Source: Liolophura sinensis
Lineage: Eukaryota; Mollusca; Polyplacophora; Chitonida; Chitonidae
NCBI RefSeq assembly: GCF_032854445.1
Contig: NC_088300.1
Location: 12,805,191 to 12,869,190 of the forward strand
Length of the DNA: 64,000 nucleotides
Direction: 5' to 3'
In this document: in pieces, positions 17,211 through 27,995 of the stretch
How positions within the stretch are numbered: position 1 is the first letter of the stretch
Layout: each line of letters begins with the position of its first letter
The notes under the pieces: generated by a model
What the model saw: only the letters and a program-made list of their open reading frames with translations
What the model was told of the DNA's origin: nothing
Database searches by the model: none
Position numbers and translations under genes: made by a program

Positions 17211-18150
17211 AAACTTGAAGTACATGTGACGGAATGGAGTAAACATGAAGTACCAATGACAGAATGGAGTAAACATGAAGTACCAGTGACGGGTTGGAGT
17301 AAACATGAAGTACATATGACGGAATGGAGTAAACATGAAGTACATGTGACGGAATGGAGTAAACACAAAGTACATGTGACGGAATGGAGTAAACATGAAG
17401 TACATATGACGGACAAGCGTAAACATGAAGTACATGTGACGGAATGGAGTAAACATAAAGTACATGTTACGGAATGGAGTAAACATAAAGTACATATGAC
17501 GGACAAGCGTAAACATGAAGTACATGTGACGGAATGGAGTAAACATAAAGTACATGTGACGGAAAAGCGTAAACATGAAGTACATGTGACGGAAAAGCGT
17601 AAACATGAAGTACATGTGACGGAATGGAGTAAGCATGAAGTACATGTAACGGAATGGAGTAAACATAAAGTACATGTGACGGAATGGAGTAAACATAAAG
17701 TAGCCTACATGTGACGGAAAAGCGTAAACATAAAGTACATGTGACGGAAAAGCGTAAACATAAAGTACATGTGACGGAAAAGCGTAAACATGAAGTACAT
17801 GTGACGGAATGGAGTAGACATAAAGTACATGTAACGGAATGGAGTAAACGTCAAGTGCATGTTACGGAAAAGCGTAAATATGAAGTACATGTGACGGAAT
17901 AGAGTAAACGTGAAGTACATGCGACGCAATAGAGTAAACATGAAGTACATGTTTCGGAATGGAGTAGACATAAAGTACATGTAACGGAATGGAGTAAACG
18001 TCAAGTGCATGTTACGGAAAAGCGTAAATATGAAGTACATGAGACGGAATAGAGTAAACGTGAAGTACATATGACTGAAAAGCGTCACGTACATGAGACG
18101 AAATAGAGTAAACGTGAAGTATGTGCGACGGAATGGAGTAAATGTGGTCC
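17211..18150. repeat. 30-bp minisatellite, main array (about 31 units)
   Basis: Unit core GTGACGGAATGGAGTAAACA plus TGAAGTACAT, with a second type carrying GGAAAAGCGTAAACA. The period is a multiple of three, so long frames stay open on both strands (10-residue periods). A 150-bp (five-unit) block is duplicated (about 17811-17930 and 17961-18080). No sign of a real gene. Confidence 0.95.
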
Positions 18151-18802
18151 CCAACATTTTGGGTAGAAAATTTTATAATTTTAATTTGGTGAATTTGAAT
18201 AAACCGATGTTCTTATTATTAACTGTATTACGTCACTACGACAGTTATGTTGTCGTAATGTTCATCTTGAAGATGGCTTGGCGGAAGGGTTTATGTATTG
18301 AATTGTTGCTAAACGCCATTCTCAGAACTTTACATTTACACGTGGATGGAGAAAATCGCACGTTATTGACGACCATTCCCATACACACGTGACATATAGA
18401 TGTGTCCACGATATTAGAGGAGACAAGTGATCAGCAAGAAACGTTAAACTGTGCGGACGTTCACACGAGCATCGTCGACCGCTGATAGTCACGAAGGTCT
18501 CCCGGAAGTGTCCTAGGACAGCATATTGTCATTAATTACGTAGACGTAAAGACCTGTCGGATGAGTACAAGTGAAAGTAGTAGTTGATTGCTTAAACAGC
18601 TCTTCAGTTTCTCCATTTTCTTATTGCCCTTTAATTCCTCAAATCAGACTGATAGATTTTCGCAGCTTGATGTTGTCGTTTGTGATGCTGGCAAAAGAAA
18701 CCTGCTCAGTCTAAACATTTTATATAGTAGAGAGACATTTATATTAACTTGTTTATAATCCGTGATAAATGGTAGTGGGGTTAATCTTTTGGGCCACCTT
18801 AA

Positions 18803-18960
18803 AGGATACATGATATTAGGATACATGATATTAAAGGATGCATGATATTAGGATACATGATATTAAAGGAGATATGGTACTAGGATACATGGTATTAAAT
18901 AATACATGGTACTAGGATACATGGCATTAAATGATACATGTACATGACACTAGGATAATA
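18803..18960. repeat. Short tandem repeat, ATACATGATATTA-type
   Basis: About nine imperfect copies of a 15-20 bp unit (AGGATACATGATATTA and variants such as GATACATGGTACTA). Confidence 0.8.
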
Positions 18961-18965
18961 TAGGA

Positions 18966-20590
18966 CACTATAAAACAAAGATTATGTTTCCATGCCAAAT
19001 GAAGAAAATTATGTCCCGGATTTCTTGTTAAAAACTTTCGTAGTTTTGTATTTTTATACATGTTAATTACTCCTCTATATTATGCATATTTTCCGTCAAT
19101 GGTCGGATTTTTTTTCGTTGATCTTGTTAGGAACTCGGTGAACACCACCGTTCGATCTGTCCCTCACAGATTTCTTTTCAAACAGGGATCATCGTTGACG
19201 TCACCGGTGCAAGCTACCTAATTTCCGGACTGACAGCTGGGGCATTAAGAAAACTGTACTTTAAAAGCCATTTTTACCCTTCAAAGTGAAAGTTGAAACT
19301 TTTGGTTGTACTGTTATATGTTATTACACATGATAATCTGCACATTAAGAAATAAAAGTGAAGCATTTCATGTATCCTTTAAAATTCACTGTGGCAATAC
19401 AATTCACATGGCTTAATTCACCAAATACTATACCCAGATCCCCGTAGAGCGGAATAAAGGGCTGGGAAAATCCATTTGTCAGCACAGATTAAGCATGAAG
19501 CAGAAAGTTTGATGTTCTCATACGATGTACATTTTGTATTAATTACGGACAAATATACACGGGTTCTGTGACCTGACTATTCGCCTACCATACTCTTCTG
19601 GAAAATTACAAACGGACCGTTTCCACGGCTGGCTTCCAGCCTGGATGAAAATCACTTTAGACAAAACCATCTGGTGCGTATCCTTGTGCGGGGATGGAAC
19701 AGGTGCTCGTCTGACAGTAGGCTGGACTAAGTAAACACGTCCTTTCGTCCCAACACTGGCAGGAGGCGGGAGAAGTCCAACTAAAGCTTCTTACGGAAAA
19801 TTGACTGCTGCCCATACTAAAAGTAGTATCGCAGCAAATTAAAATTGATTTGATATTTAAAAGAATGTATAAACTAGCAGAGGAAAGCCTTTTCTACAAA
19901 AAAAGCAATAACGAAATGTTGTCAGTTACAGGCTCTGACAGCTCAACCCTGGAAGTCGAAGTCTTATATCTTATAAAGTTATGTTCTCACAAGTGCAATA
20001 TTTGTGCATTTTACACTTCAAAATAATGAAATTCTGAGAGCAGTTGTTCATCCACACAAATTCTAATTTAACCAATTATACAAGTTGCTTTAACCTACTG
20101 TAAAACCACTACATCCTGCTCAATGTATATATATTTTTTTATTTATTTGACTGGTACTTTATACATTTCACTTATACAACGGCGGCCAGGGTCGTGGTGG
20201 GATTTCATTCACAATGTGAAGTCATTCTGTTGTCGTGACGTCATAACAAGAAGCTTGTGTTCAGAAACCCAATTTATCGCACTGCTACTCAGTCTTGTCA
20301 GAGTATACCACCCTCTCCTTGTCCACTATCCTGGTCAGAATTTATTTATTGCATTGAGGTCACCATGTTGTGCACCAATATATACAGACCAGAGAAATTT
20401 CCATGTCAAAACTTCTATGAAGGTGTTTAATGAACGGAAGAAAGCACCACAGAGCCATACTTCCACTGGTTTCCTTTCACCACGGGATATGGAAGTGTGA
20501 CAGAAAAATGCACATGAAGCAGTTAACTGGTGTAGATGCTTTACGACTCACGTGAGCTGCTTTTAAAAACTTAGATCAACAGGGTAAATT
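18966..20590. other. No supported gene between the two minisatellite arrays
   Basis: A short frame near 19185-19310 reads VTGASYLISGLTAG, which resembles a fibronectin III strand, but no domain extends from it. A SINE tail fragment lies at 20138. Confidence 0.45.
20138..20205 (-). mobile_element. SINE family 1, 3' tail fragment
   Basis: Only the tail and start of the body remain: ATTTATTTGACTGGTACTTT then CACTTATACAACGGCGGCCA. Confidence 0.6.
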
Positions 20591-20699
20591 CATATGACGA
20601 GAAAGCTTAAACGTGAAATATATGTGACGAAAGAGAATAATTGTGAATACATGTGACAGCAAAGCTTAAATGTAAACTACATGCGACGATAAAGCGTAA

Positions 20700-20945
20700 A
20701 TACTAGTGAACGGAAAACTTAAACGTGAAGTACATGTGACGGAATGGAGTAAACGTGAAATACATGTCACGAAATCGAGTAAGTGTGGAGTACATGTGAC
20801 GGAATGGAGTAAACGTGGAGTACATGTGACGGAATGGAGTAAACGTGAAATACATGTGACGAAATGGGGTAAGCGTGGAGTACATGTGACGGAATGGAGT
20901 AAACGTGGAGTACATGTGACGGAATGGAGTAAGCGTGAAGTACAG
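20700..20945. repeat. 30-bp minisatellite, second array (about 8 units)
   Basis: The same unit as at 17211-18150 (GTGACGGAATGGAGTAAACG), 2.5 kb away. Weaker units extend back to about 20590. Confidence 0.93.
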
Positions 20946-21865
20946 TTTGGAGTTTATCCAACAGTTTGGATATAACTTTGAATATTTTAAATTTGCAAAC
21001 TTGTAGTGTCAGCGAACAAAACATATTGTACCTGAGAAATGAAATATAAAAGAAAATGTTAAAACAGTTGTTCCCGTATGTTGTTTTTCAGGATACATAT
21101 GCCGCATACATATTTAGTGATCCTGCTCGTCCTCGTCCTGCATGGGTGTAAGGATTAGGTTTAGCTCGCGGTACTGACTTCAGGGCATTTACCGAACATA
21201 GCAGGACCTTCTCATTGATAACAGATCCTTTCATTTATATATTGGAAAGATATTTTCGTAATAAACCTGACTTTACTAAGAAAAAATAAGGCAAACACAA
21301 TATTTTTCTTCAAGCAAGGCGGTTTTCTTGCCAGCTCACTCTTGACAAGTTACTGACGGTATCTTGCTCAACATGTACGCATTGTGACACGGGCAGTCGT
21401 TCCCAGTTCCCTGCTCATAAATGTGTGGCTCAAAATGCATCAGTTGAACACTTAAACTAACTGCAAAATCCAATTTATTGCACCGATATCTGTCTATCCA
21501 CTATAAGAAACCAGACTGACAATCGAGAGCTAACAGGTTTTTTGACGTGACTGCCAATTATCACGTGACGCTTTCAGCCCTAGTGATTGGCCAAGTTCAT
21601 GAGTCCTTCTACAACTCGGCTACTCGAGTGAATTGTCCGTCAGAGCAATATCCCTAATGCTGAACTTCATCTTCTCGGCTTTCAAAACTTTATAGACTTT
21701 TATACATATTTTTCTGTGCTAACTGTGTCCTATATCTCACGACGTAGTGTGTTGTTCGGTTGATATATACGTCCGCTGGAGAAAAGCTGTCTAATAAATC
21801 AAGCAGCTTGTTATATTATTCATGCTCAGTTTCACGTGCGAAGCGGTAAACGTGTAGTACTGGTA

Positions 21866-22078
21866 ATGAATATCATCTGGCGGCGATGGAGACCAGGATT
21901 AACCAAAGGCGATCAAGTTTCCGGCTCTTTTGATGCCTTTGATGAATCTGTTTACTTAAACGTCCAAGACGGTGATCCTGATGGTCTTGATCGGAATGTT
22001 CGCGGGTTAACAACACAGGAAAGAACGAACTTTAACCGAAGAATGAGCTTGTTTTATTCACGTGCAAAATTCTGCCTA
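21866..22078 (+). CDS. Candidate first coding exon, unknown product
   Basis: An ATG opens a 71-codon frame that ends exactly at a possible donor, CTA|GTATGT. The translation has balanced composition (SGSFDAFDESVYLNVQDGDP, then RGLTTQERTNFNRRMSLFYS) and no repeat character. Upstream lie two CCAAT-type sites (21554, and inverted at 21596), an E-box TCACGTGA (about 21561) and a TATA-like TTTATAG near 21690. I recognise no family and found no convincing next exon. It could be chance. Confidence 0.25.
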
Positions 22079-25000
22079 GTATGTGCTAGATACAGGATAA
22101 AACTGACTTGCTGCAAACTCTTTTTACACGTGTCATTTGATTCCTATTTATCAATCCTAAGTTACCGCTATCCACAGCCGAATCAAGGAAATTACAGGTA
22201 TCCTTTAACATGCTGAGTGTTTTTACGTTTATTTGAATATTCAGCTCAATTTCCGAACGAATGTACGTAAGCCGTGATTGATTAGCTCACTGTGGAGCAT
22301 TATGGCTTGACTGATTGCCTTGGGTGTACACGATTTCCTACACCAATAGATTCACGCATAGCAGCAGAGAAATAATTAAGTAAATAATTGCTCTGGCCTC
22401 AAGAATTGTGTGTGTGTTTAGTTCGTTTGGACCAGTTTTCATGAACAGGGCAACAAGTAATTTAACAGTTTCCCACATTCACGGTACAAATTTTCCGCTC
22501 ATTCATATTAACTGTGCACGACACCAAATAGTCTAGAGAACTTTTTCCTCGGCCTTCGGTTTTAAGCCGGGAAGTGTGGCTGAGGGCGTACCAAGGAAAC
22601 AGACCCTATGATATAAGGGACACAACTCTGCAAGTATCGATGCGGACTCAAATCAGATACTCAAGGGAGTTGTCTGCCGGTGTACCTTCTTCACAAGCAT
22701 TACTTGTTCAGCCACACATTCTCACCATGACACAGCACGTGCAGTCTTTTTCGAGCCTTACATATGTAATACGCAACTTGAAATCCACATTACTCATGAA
22801 AGAAATTCCATACATTAAAGACTCCTGTTTATCTCGACAACAATATACAGGAGATAAAACAGGGGGCGGGGGCATATTCAGTTCTACAATCCTACAAAAT
22901 AGCGTTGTTTTCAGTAATGAATGGATTAACAACTAATTCTCTCAGTAAGGTTTTAAGTCAATTTATACTATCATAAAAGCAGCAGTCCTATACTATATTA
23001 TGTCTGCATGTGTCATCAGACAGCCTAATTTTATAACGTACATGTACATTTAAAATTATTTGGAACCGTCTCAGGCCAGTTAATAAAGCTGGGGAAAATA
23101 TCTTTGTCTTTAGGCTATAGAAATTCGGCATTTGTCAGGGACTAGAGCTTAAGAGTTACACAGATGGGAAATCTTGGCACAGTTCGGCTTGCGGATTCTT
23201 TATGGTCCTGATTACGTATCGAGAACAAGGAAATTGTCAGCCCAATTATTCGTGGTTAAAATAATATGGACTATTTAAGGTCAGCAATTTTGAACACCAT
23301 TTGGTCATATCATTTCAGGAGTTGGCTTTCTCATCTGCATAACAAACAAGTTTTAGTTGACGAAAATTTATTTTCAAAGCTTCAGCGAGATATTTGATTC
23401 ATTATTTTATTACTGTTGATTTTACTTTATTTTCTACTGTTGTTTATCACCATACTCCAGAGTTTTTCCACCTTTGTCTCCGAGTGACCTAATCACATCA
23501 GGCTTGCTTCCAGACTATAACATGGCGGTGACAAAAAGTGTTGCGTCAGGAAGCAGATCATGGGCGATCATCAGAGCATAATCAGTCACAGCAGGTATGA
23601 CGGTCATGTTCAGAACTCCTGACCTGCGATTTGAAATTGTTGGAGCCTGCAGACCAATCGTGCGACTGGGTGACATGCGATCAGCCACGCGAGGGTGAGG
23701 GCCATACAACATTGGTGTTCATGCTAGACCTGTGTGCGACCTCTTGTGATCCAATATCGTAAGAGGTTGCAGACAGAGGTCAGGAGATTTCAAAGTTGAA
23801 CATCGACCTTGGTGTAAAATGATTAGTGACCAGCCGCGCTATATACAATTTGTCCATGAGTCCAACATTTTTGACTTGCAACTACGTCATCACCTGGACG
23901 CAGGTCTAGTATGAATAGGCCTTTAATAGAGATCGTAGGCAAAACTGTTGATTGGTCGTATCAAGGCCAAATGTCCACTCATCGCTTTATTCAGAAATCC
24001 CATGATCCGGTATGGCTGAGGCTTCAGCGATTTAAGAGATACGACATGGCAGAGGTCATGTTTAATGGTGTAAGAATCCACGGCCCTTCGGCAAATATCT
24101 GACAAGTCTCCTGAAATAAAGCAGTTGTCATGTCAGCTGGAGATGTATTGGAAGATGCAACTGTTATTGATCAGACATAAGTCGTGTTGTAGTTCTGATA
24201 ACGAGATCTTCCAGATGGATATCACTGGCTGTAACACAAAATTCTTCTGGTGATTACTCTAAACTGTAATAATACAAGTGACGTCATAAGAAATGTTTAA
24301 TTTGAAAACAGCTTGCTGGTCATACGTGACGTGCAGTTAGCAGCGACATGTACGTGTATATATGTACATTACTTAAGAAATTAACAATTTAAGGCGGTAC
24401 AGAGAGAAAAAATGGCCATACGGGAACTCATCGGATTAAATGCATCGAAGTTTGTGCACGCAACAGACCATCGTACAGAATCTAACATAACAATGTAAAG
24501 CAAAAAATACTAAAGCGTAGTACAAACTGTTTCCTTAATTTTGATGGCCTTTCTTTTGATGTAAACTTTGTTTAGATGTATACCATTCTTTTAAATTTAT
24601 TCAAGTTAAAAAGGGTATCTCATAACGGGACAAGAATTAGTTTTGGAAACACCCTACGTCAAAGGTTAAGATAATTCGTTTTACGTCAGCGTTTAATGTT
24701 TACATTGGATGTTTGTCACCTTCAATGACAATGAAAACATTTTGACTGCAACATAAATCGTATAAATAAATGAATATATTAATCCATTTGCATCAGGAAT
24801 TGTATAAAACAAATAATTCAAAGACTTAACAGGCTTTACTCTTTATAATAAAATCGATGAAGTATTTATTTCGCAAGAAATAGATGAATGTATACATATA
24901 TATAAGCGTTGCGCCATAGCCATATAGGCTTATGCCCGGCTTCCCTCTTCCTGGCGGCCGATGAAGAAGCCAACCCGGGCCGCCTGAACCTACCAAGTAA

Positions 25001-25424
25001 CTTCTTTGATTAGTTACTGCAGACCTTGGGAAATGCCCTGAGATTGATTTACATGTCACTTAGATGCTAAACGACAAACGGAATAAGATCTGAATTGCTG
25101 AATAAGGCCTTGGGGCGATGGGCTTTTGAGATCAGCCATTAATATCTAAAACCAGACCCAGAGGAAGTTAAGAAATGAATAATTATTTTGGAAGTACAGA
25201 CACAGCCTTAATTGCCGACGTAGGTCTCCTAAGATCTAAATATCTTGACCAAGCACTTTTCAGTACAACCTGTTTTGTGACATAGATATCATTATTATAT
25301 CTCGTTCCCCCATTGGATAATATCACATCACGTGGGGTTCAGCATTTCGTGGTGTTGTATATCAGCAAGAATGTCCATCTTACGCACGGAACATTTTCTT
25401 AGACAGCTATAATCTAAGTAACAA
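22079..25424. other. No supported gene
   Basis: A 120-codon frame at 22574-22936 has no ATG, domain or splice context. A region rich in GCGATC-like words (23530-23720) may be an old interspersed repeat. Confidence 0.45.
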
Positions 25425-25760
25425 CAAAGTAACAACGTATATAGGGAGTGGTAGATCCAGGGTCAACCCTGGGTCGAGTCACACCTAAGGCCTTAAAAGA
25501 GAAAGTTGTAACTTCCTCGCTTGGCGTTCAGCATGAAGGGGATAGCACAACGACTGGTTGACCCGTATCAGTATAATGGCTCAGGCGGGGTGGCTTACTT
25601 GCCTTCGGTAAGTCGTCTCAGTGAAGCAGCACTAGATAAAAGAGCGGTGGAAATCCGTCCTGCAACAAGGAGGCAATTTACATTCACTCTAAGGATTCCT
25701 TCGTCGTCATATGACTGAAAAATTGTTAAGTACGATGTTAAATCCCAGGCACTCACTCAC
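25425..25760 (+). mobile_element. SINE family 2 with target duplication
   Basis: Head partly decayed (GGGTCGAGTCACACCTAAGG is kept), body intact, tail ending CACTCACTCAC. Flanked by TCTAAGTAACAA at 25413-25424 and 25761-25772. Confidence 0.9.
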
Positions 25761-25861
25761 TCTAAGTAACAATTTTTCTATATGTTGAAAATGTCAATAC
25801 AAAGTTAGCAAATCAGTCGCTATATATGCAGTATTTCCCCGTATCACACAAAAATGTTCAA

Positions 25862-26126
25862 GAGGGGCCTCCGTGGCTCAGTTGGTTAGCGCGTTAGCGC
25901 AGCGCAATGACCCAGGAATCCCTCACCAATGCGGCCGCTGTGAGTTCAAGTCCAGCTCATGCTGGCTTCCTCTCCGGCCGTACGTGGAAAGGTCTGGCAG
26001 CAACTTGCGGATGGTCGTGGGTTTCCTCCTGGCTGTGCCCGGTTTCCACCCACCATAATGCTGGCTGCCGTCGTATAAGTGAAATATTCTTGAGTACGGC
26101 CTAAAACACCTATCAAATAAATAAAT
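25862..26126 (+). mobile_element. SINE family 1, full length with target duplication
   Basis: The head GGGGCCTCCGTGGCTCAGTT carries a tRNA-like A box (TGGCTCAGTTGGTTAGCG) and a B box (GTGAGTTCAAGTCC). The end is GTACGGCCTAAAACACC plus (AAAT)n. A 13-bp duplication CAAAAATGTTCAA flanks it (25849-25861, 26127-26139), as expected of L1-type priming. Confidence 0.95.
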
Positions 26127-26139
26127 CAAAAATGTTCAA

Positions 26140-27700
26140 CATATAAATGATAGTTTTGTTTAACATAGACCCACTTTATTTAACGTTCCACTTTATTCAA
26201 ACATATACTTATTTATACGCATTCATTGCTTTCAGAGAGACAAAATTACACGCACGTGTCTCGTCACTGCTAAGTAAACGGGAGTATTTCTTAGAATCAT
26301 ATCAGAATGGCGTCATCATCTCTTACCCTCGCAAAAGTTGTTTACTGGGGAATTTCTTCCATATAATTCCCATACTGAAAACTTGTCCCATGTGCGATAT
26401 TCAGCTTCAAATAAGTTTTGAGCATTATGTAATAAAGTGCTTAAAATATTGATGGTATGTATACTAGTGATGGGAAAAGTTTAACGATAACATCTGAAAA
26501 GAAGCAAAAATGGGAGAAGATAAAATGATCCATTGCTTAATCGGACCTATGGCCTAAAATGATGGAAGGGAATTTTTCACCGTGCCAAGGGTGTCAAAAA
26601 TATTCTATGTTCATTTATAGTCTCTTGAACTCAGTAGATAATAACAAAAAGCGGAATCTGATCTCGGCAATTTTAGGAGACAACAGAAAATAGGCATGTC
26701 GAGCTTACAATGGGGTATTAGATTCTGAAATATAGCTTTAAATCAAATGTGGCTCTTTTGGGAAATGGGTTACCTTTTCACTCCAATTGGTCCAAGCTGA
26801 ATTGGTCATTGCATAAGTAATATACGTTATCAATTTGCAAAACTAAACATTATCGTAAAGGTATTAATGAACAACAGACTACATATCTAACAGCATAATT
26901 TTTCTATGCACGAAAGATTAACAATTTTCTATCAATTAGGGGCTGACAGGGGGTTCATTTGTGAAAATTATATCTTGAGCTCATGACGGCAAGCAGTTAT
27001 GCAAAGATGAATAAATGTCACTCACATGCAATATTGTTCTTAATAAAACAATCTGAGATGCTGAGCTATATCTCAATCAATAACTATTTACCAGTTGGCA
27101 TGAATGTCACAAAGATAAGTTGTGTTGCCAAGCAGAATAACCAATACTTCTGAATAAATCTGAACAATAAATGAACGAAAGTATCGTAAGATATATCTGC
27201 CAGAATGCTGATTGCATTTAGATTTTGTAGATTTTTTAAAAAGTTTTTCACAAATAATTTGAGTCTTTCCACACAAAAAATTCTCACATGTAGTATTTCA
27301 TATTAGGAATAACCACTTAGGGAATTAAAAAGCATCAGACAAATTAGCCGCAGAAAAGATTAGCCTCCATACACATGATTCCAAATTCATAAACAGAATG
27401 AGATATAATAGTCAAATCGTTATTATTTATAATATCATGTATTTCATCAAAACTATTAGTACAAAAGTATTCCTTAGGGTAAAACAGTATGCCTTATAAA
27501 TGCGTACTTCCTTCCGGTGCCTAATTTTCGTTGTTGTCAGATACCAACAGATTGTGCCGAAAATTTCTTCCATAACGGCTTTCACTGTGATTGTCCATTT
27601 CCGGGTTACTATTGGATGGTTTGTAGATTGTCTGACGTTAACGCCTTTTGTGAATAACTGATTAAACTCTTGAACAAAGTAACCATTCCACGAATTTTCA
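26140..27700. other. No supported gene; downstream flank of the iGluR
   Basis: AT-rich. It should contain the receptor's 3' UTR on the minus strand, but no canonical polyadenylation signal is obvious near the stop. Confidence 0.45.
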
Positions 27701-27995
27701 TCACAACGTTTGATCTGTAACTTGGACAGGAAATGTGGAAGAAGATATATGCTGAACGTTTGAATTATCGTCCATTGTTCCTTTTGAATCCAAGTATTTT
27801 TTCCGTATATTTTCTACGAATATTACAATAGAGCCAAGAACTCCTCCTATAAATAGGATATAAAAGGCGCTTTGGACGTCGATAAGTTCTATCCTCTTTG
27901 CCACAGCCTTGACGGGTCCAGTGCAGAAGTTACGCTTTGGCCACCACTTCTGCTTCCAAATATGCATCAATCCACTCTCGACGATTTTCAGCATC
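27701..27995 (-). CDS. iGluR exon 13: S2 end, TM4, short cytoplasmic tail, stop
   Basis: Acceptor TTTATTCAG|, 295 nt including TGA at 27701-27703. It encodes MLKIVESGLMHIWKQKWWP, C786, TM4 (SAFYILFIGGVLGSIVIFVE) and a tail of about 35 residues rich in Ser/Asn. I did not see a canonical AATAAA on the minus strand within roughly 300 bp after the stop. Confidence 0.95.

Noticed and set aside
17211-18150. CRISPR-like regular repeats
   Set aside because: Units are head-to-tail with no spacers, in a spliced eukaryotic genome.
19185-19310. Fibronectin III-like peptide VTGASYLISGLTAG
   Set aside because: Only one strand-like stretch, no conserved Trp/Tyr framework around it and a stop soon after.
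22574-22936. 120-codon plus-strand frame
   Set aside because: Begins at GTG, has no motif, and ends in low-complexity sequence.
25862-25960. tRNA gene signals (A and B boxes) at SINE heads
   Set aside because: Same head recurs at many sites with SINE bodies and target duplications, so these are SINE promoters, not tRNA genes.
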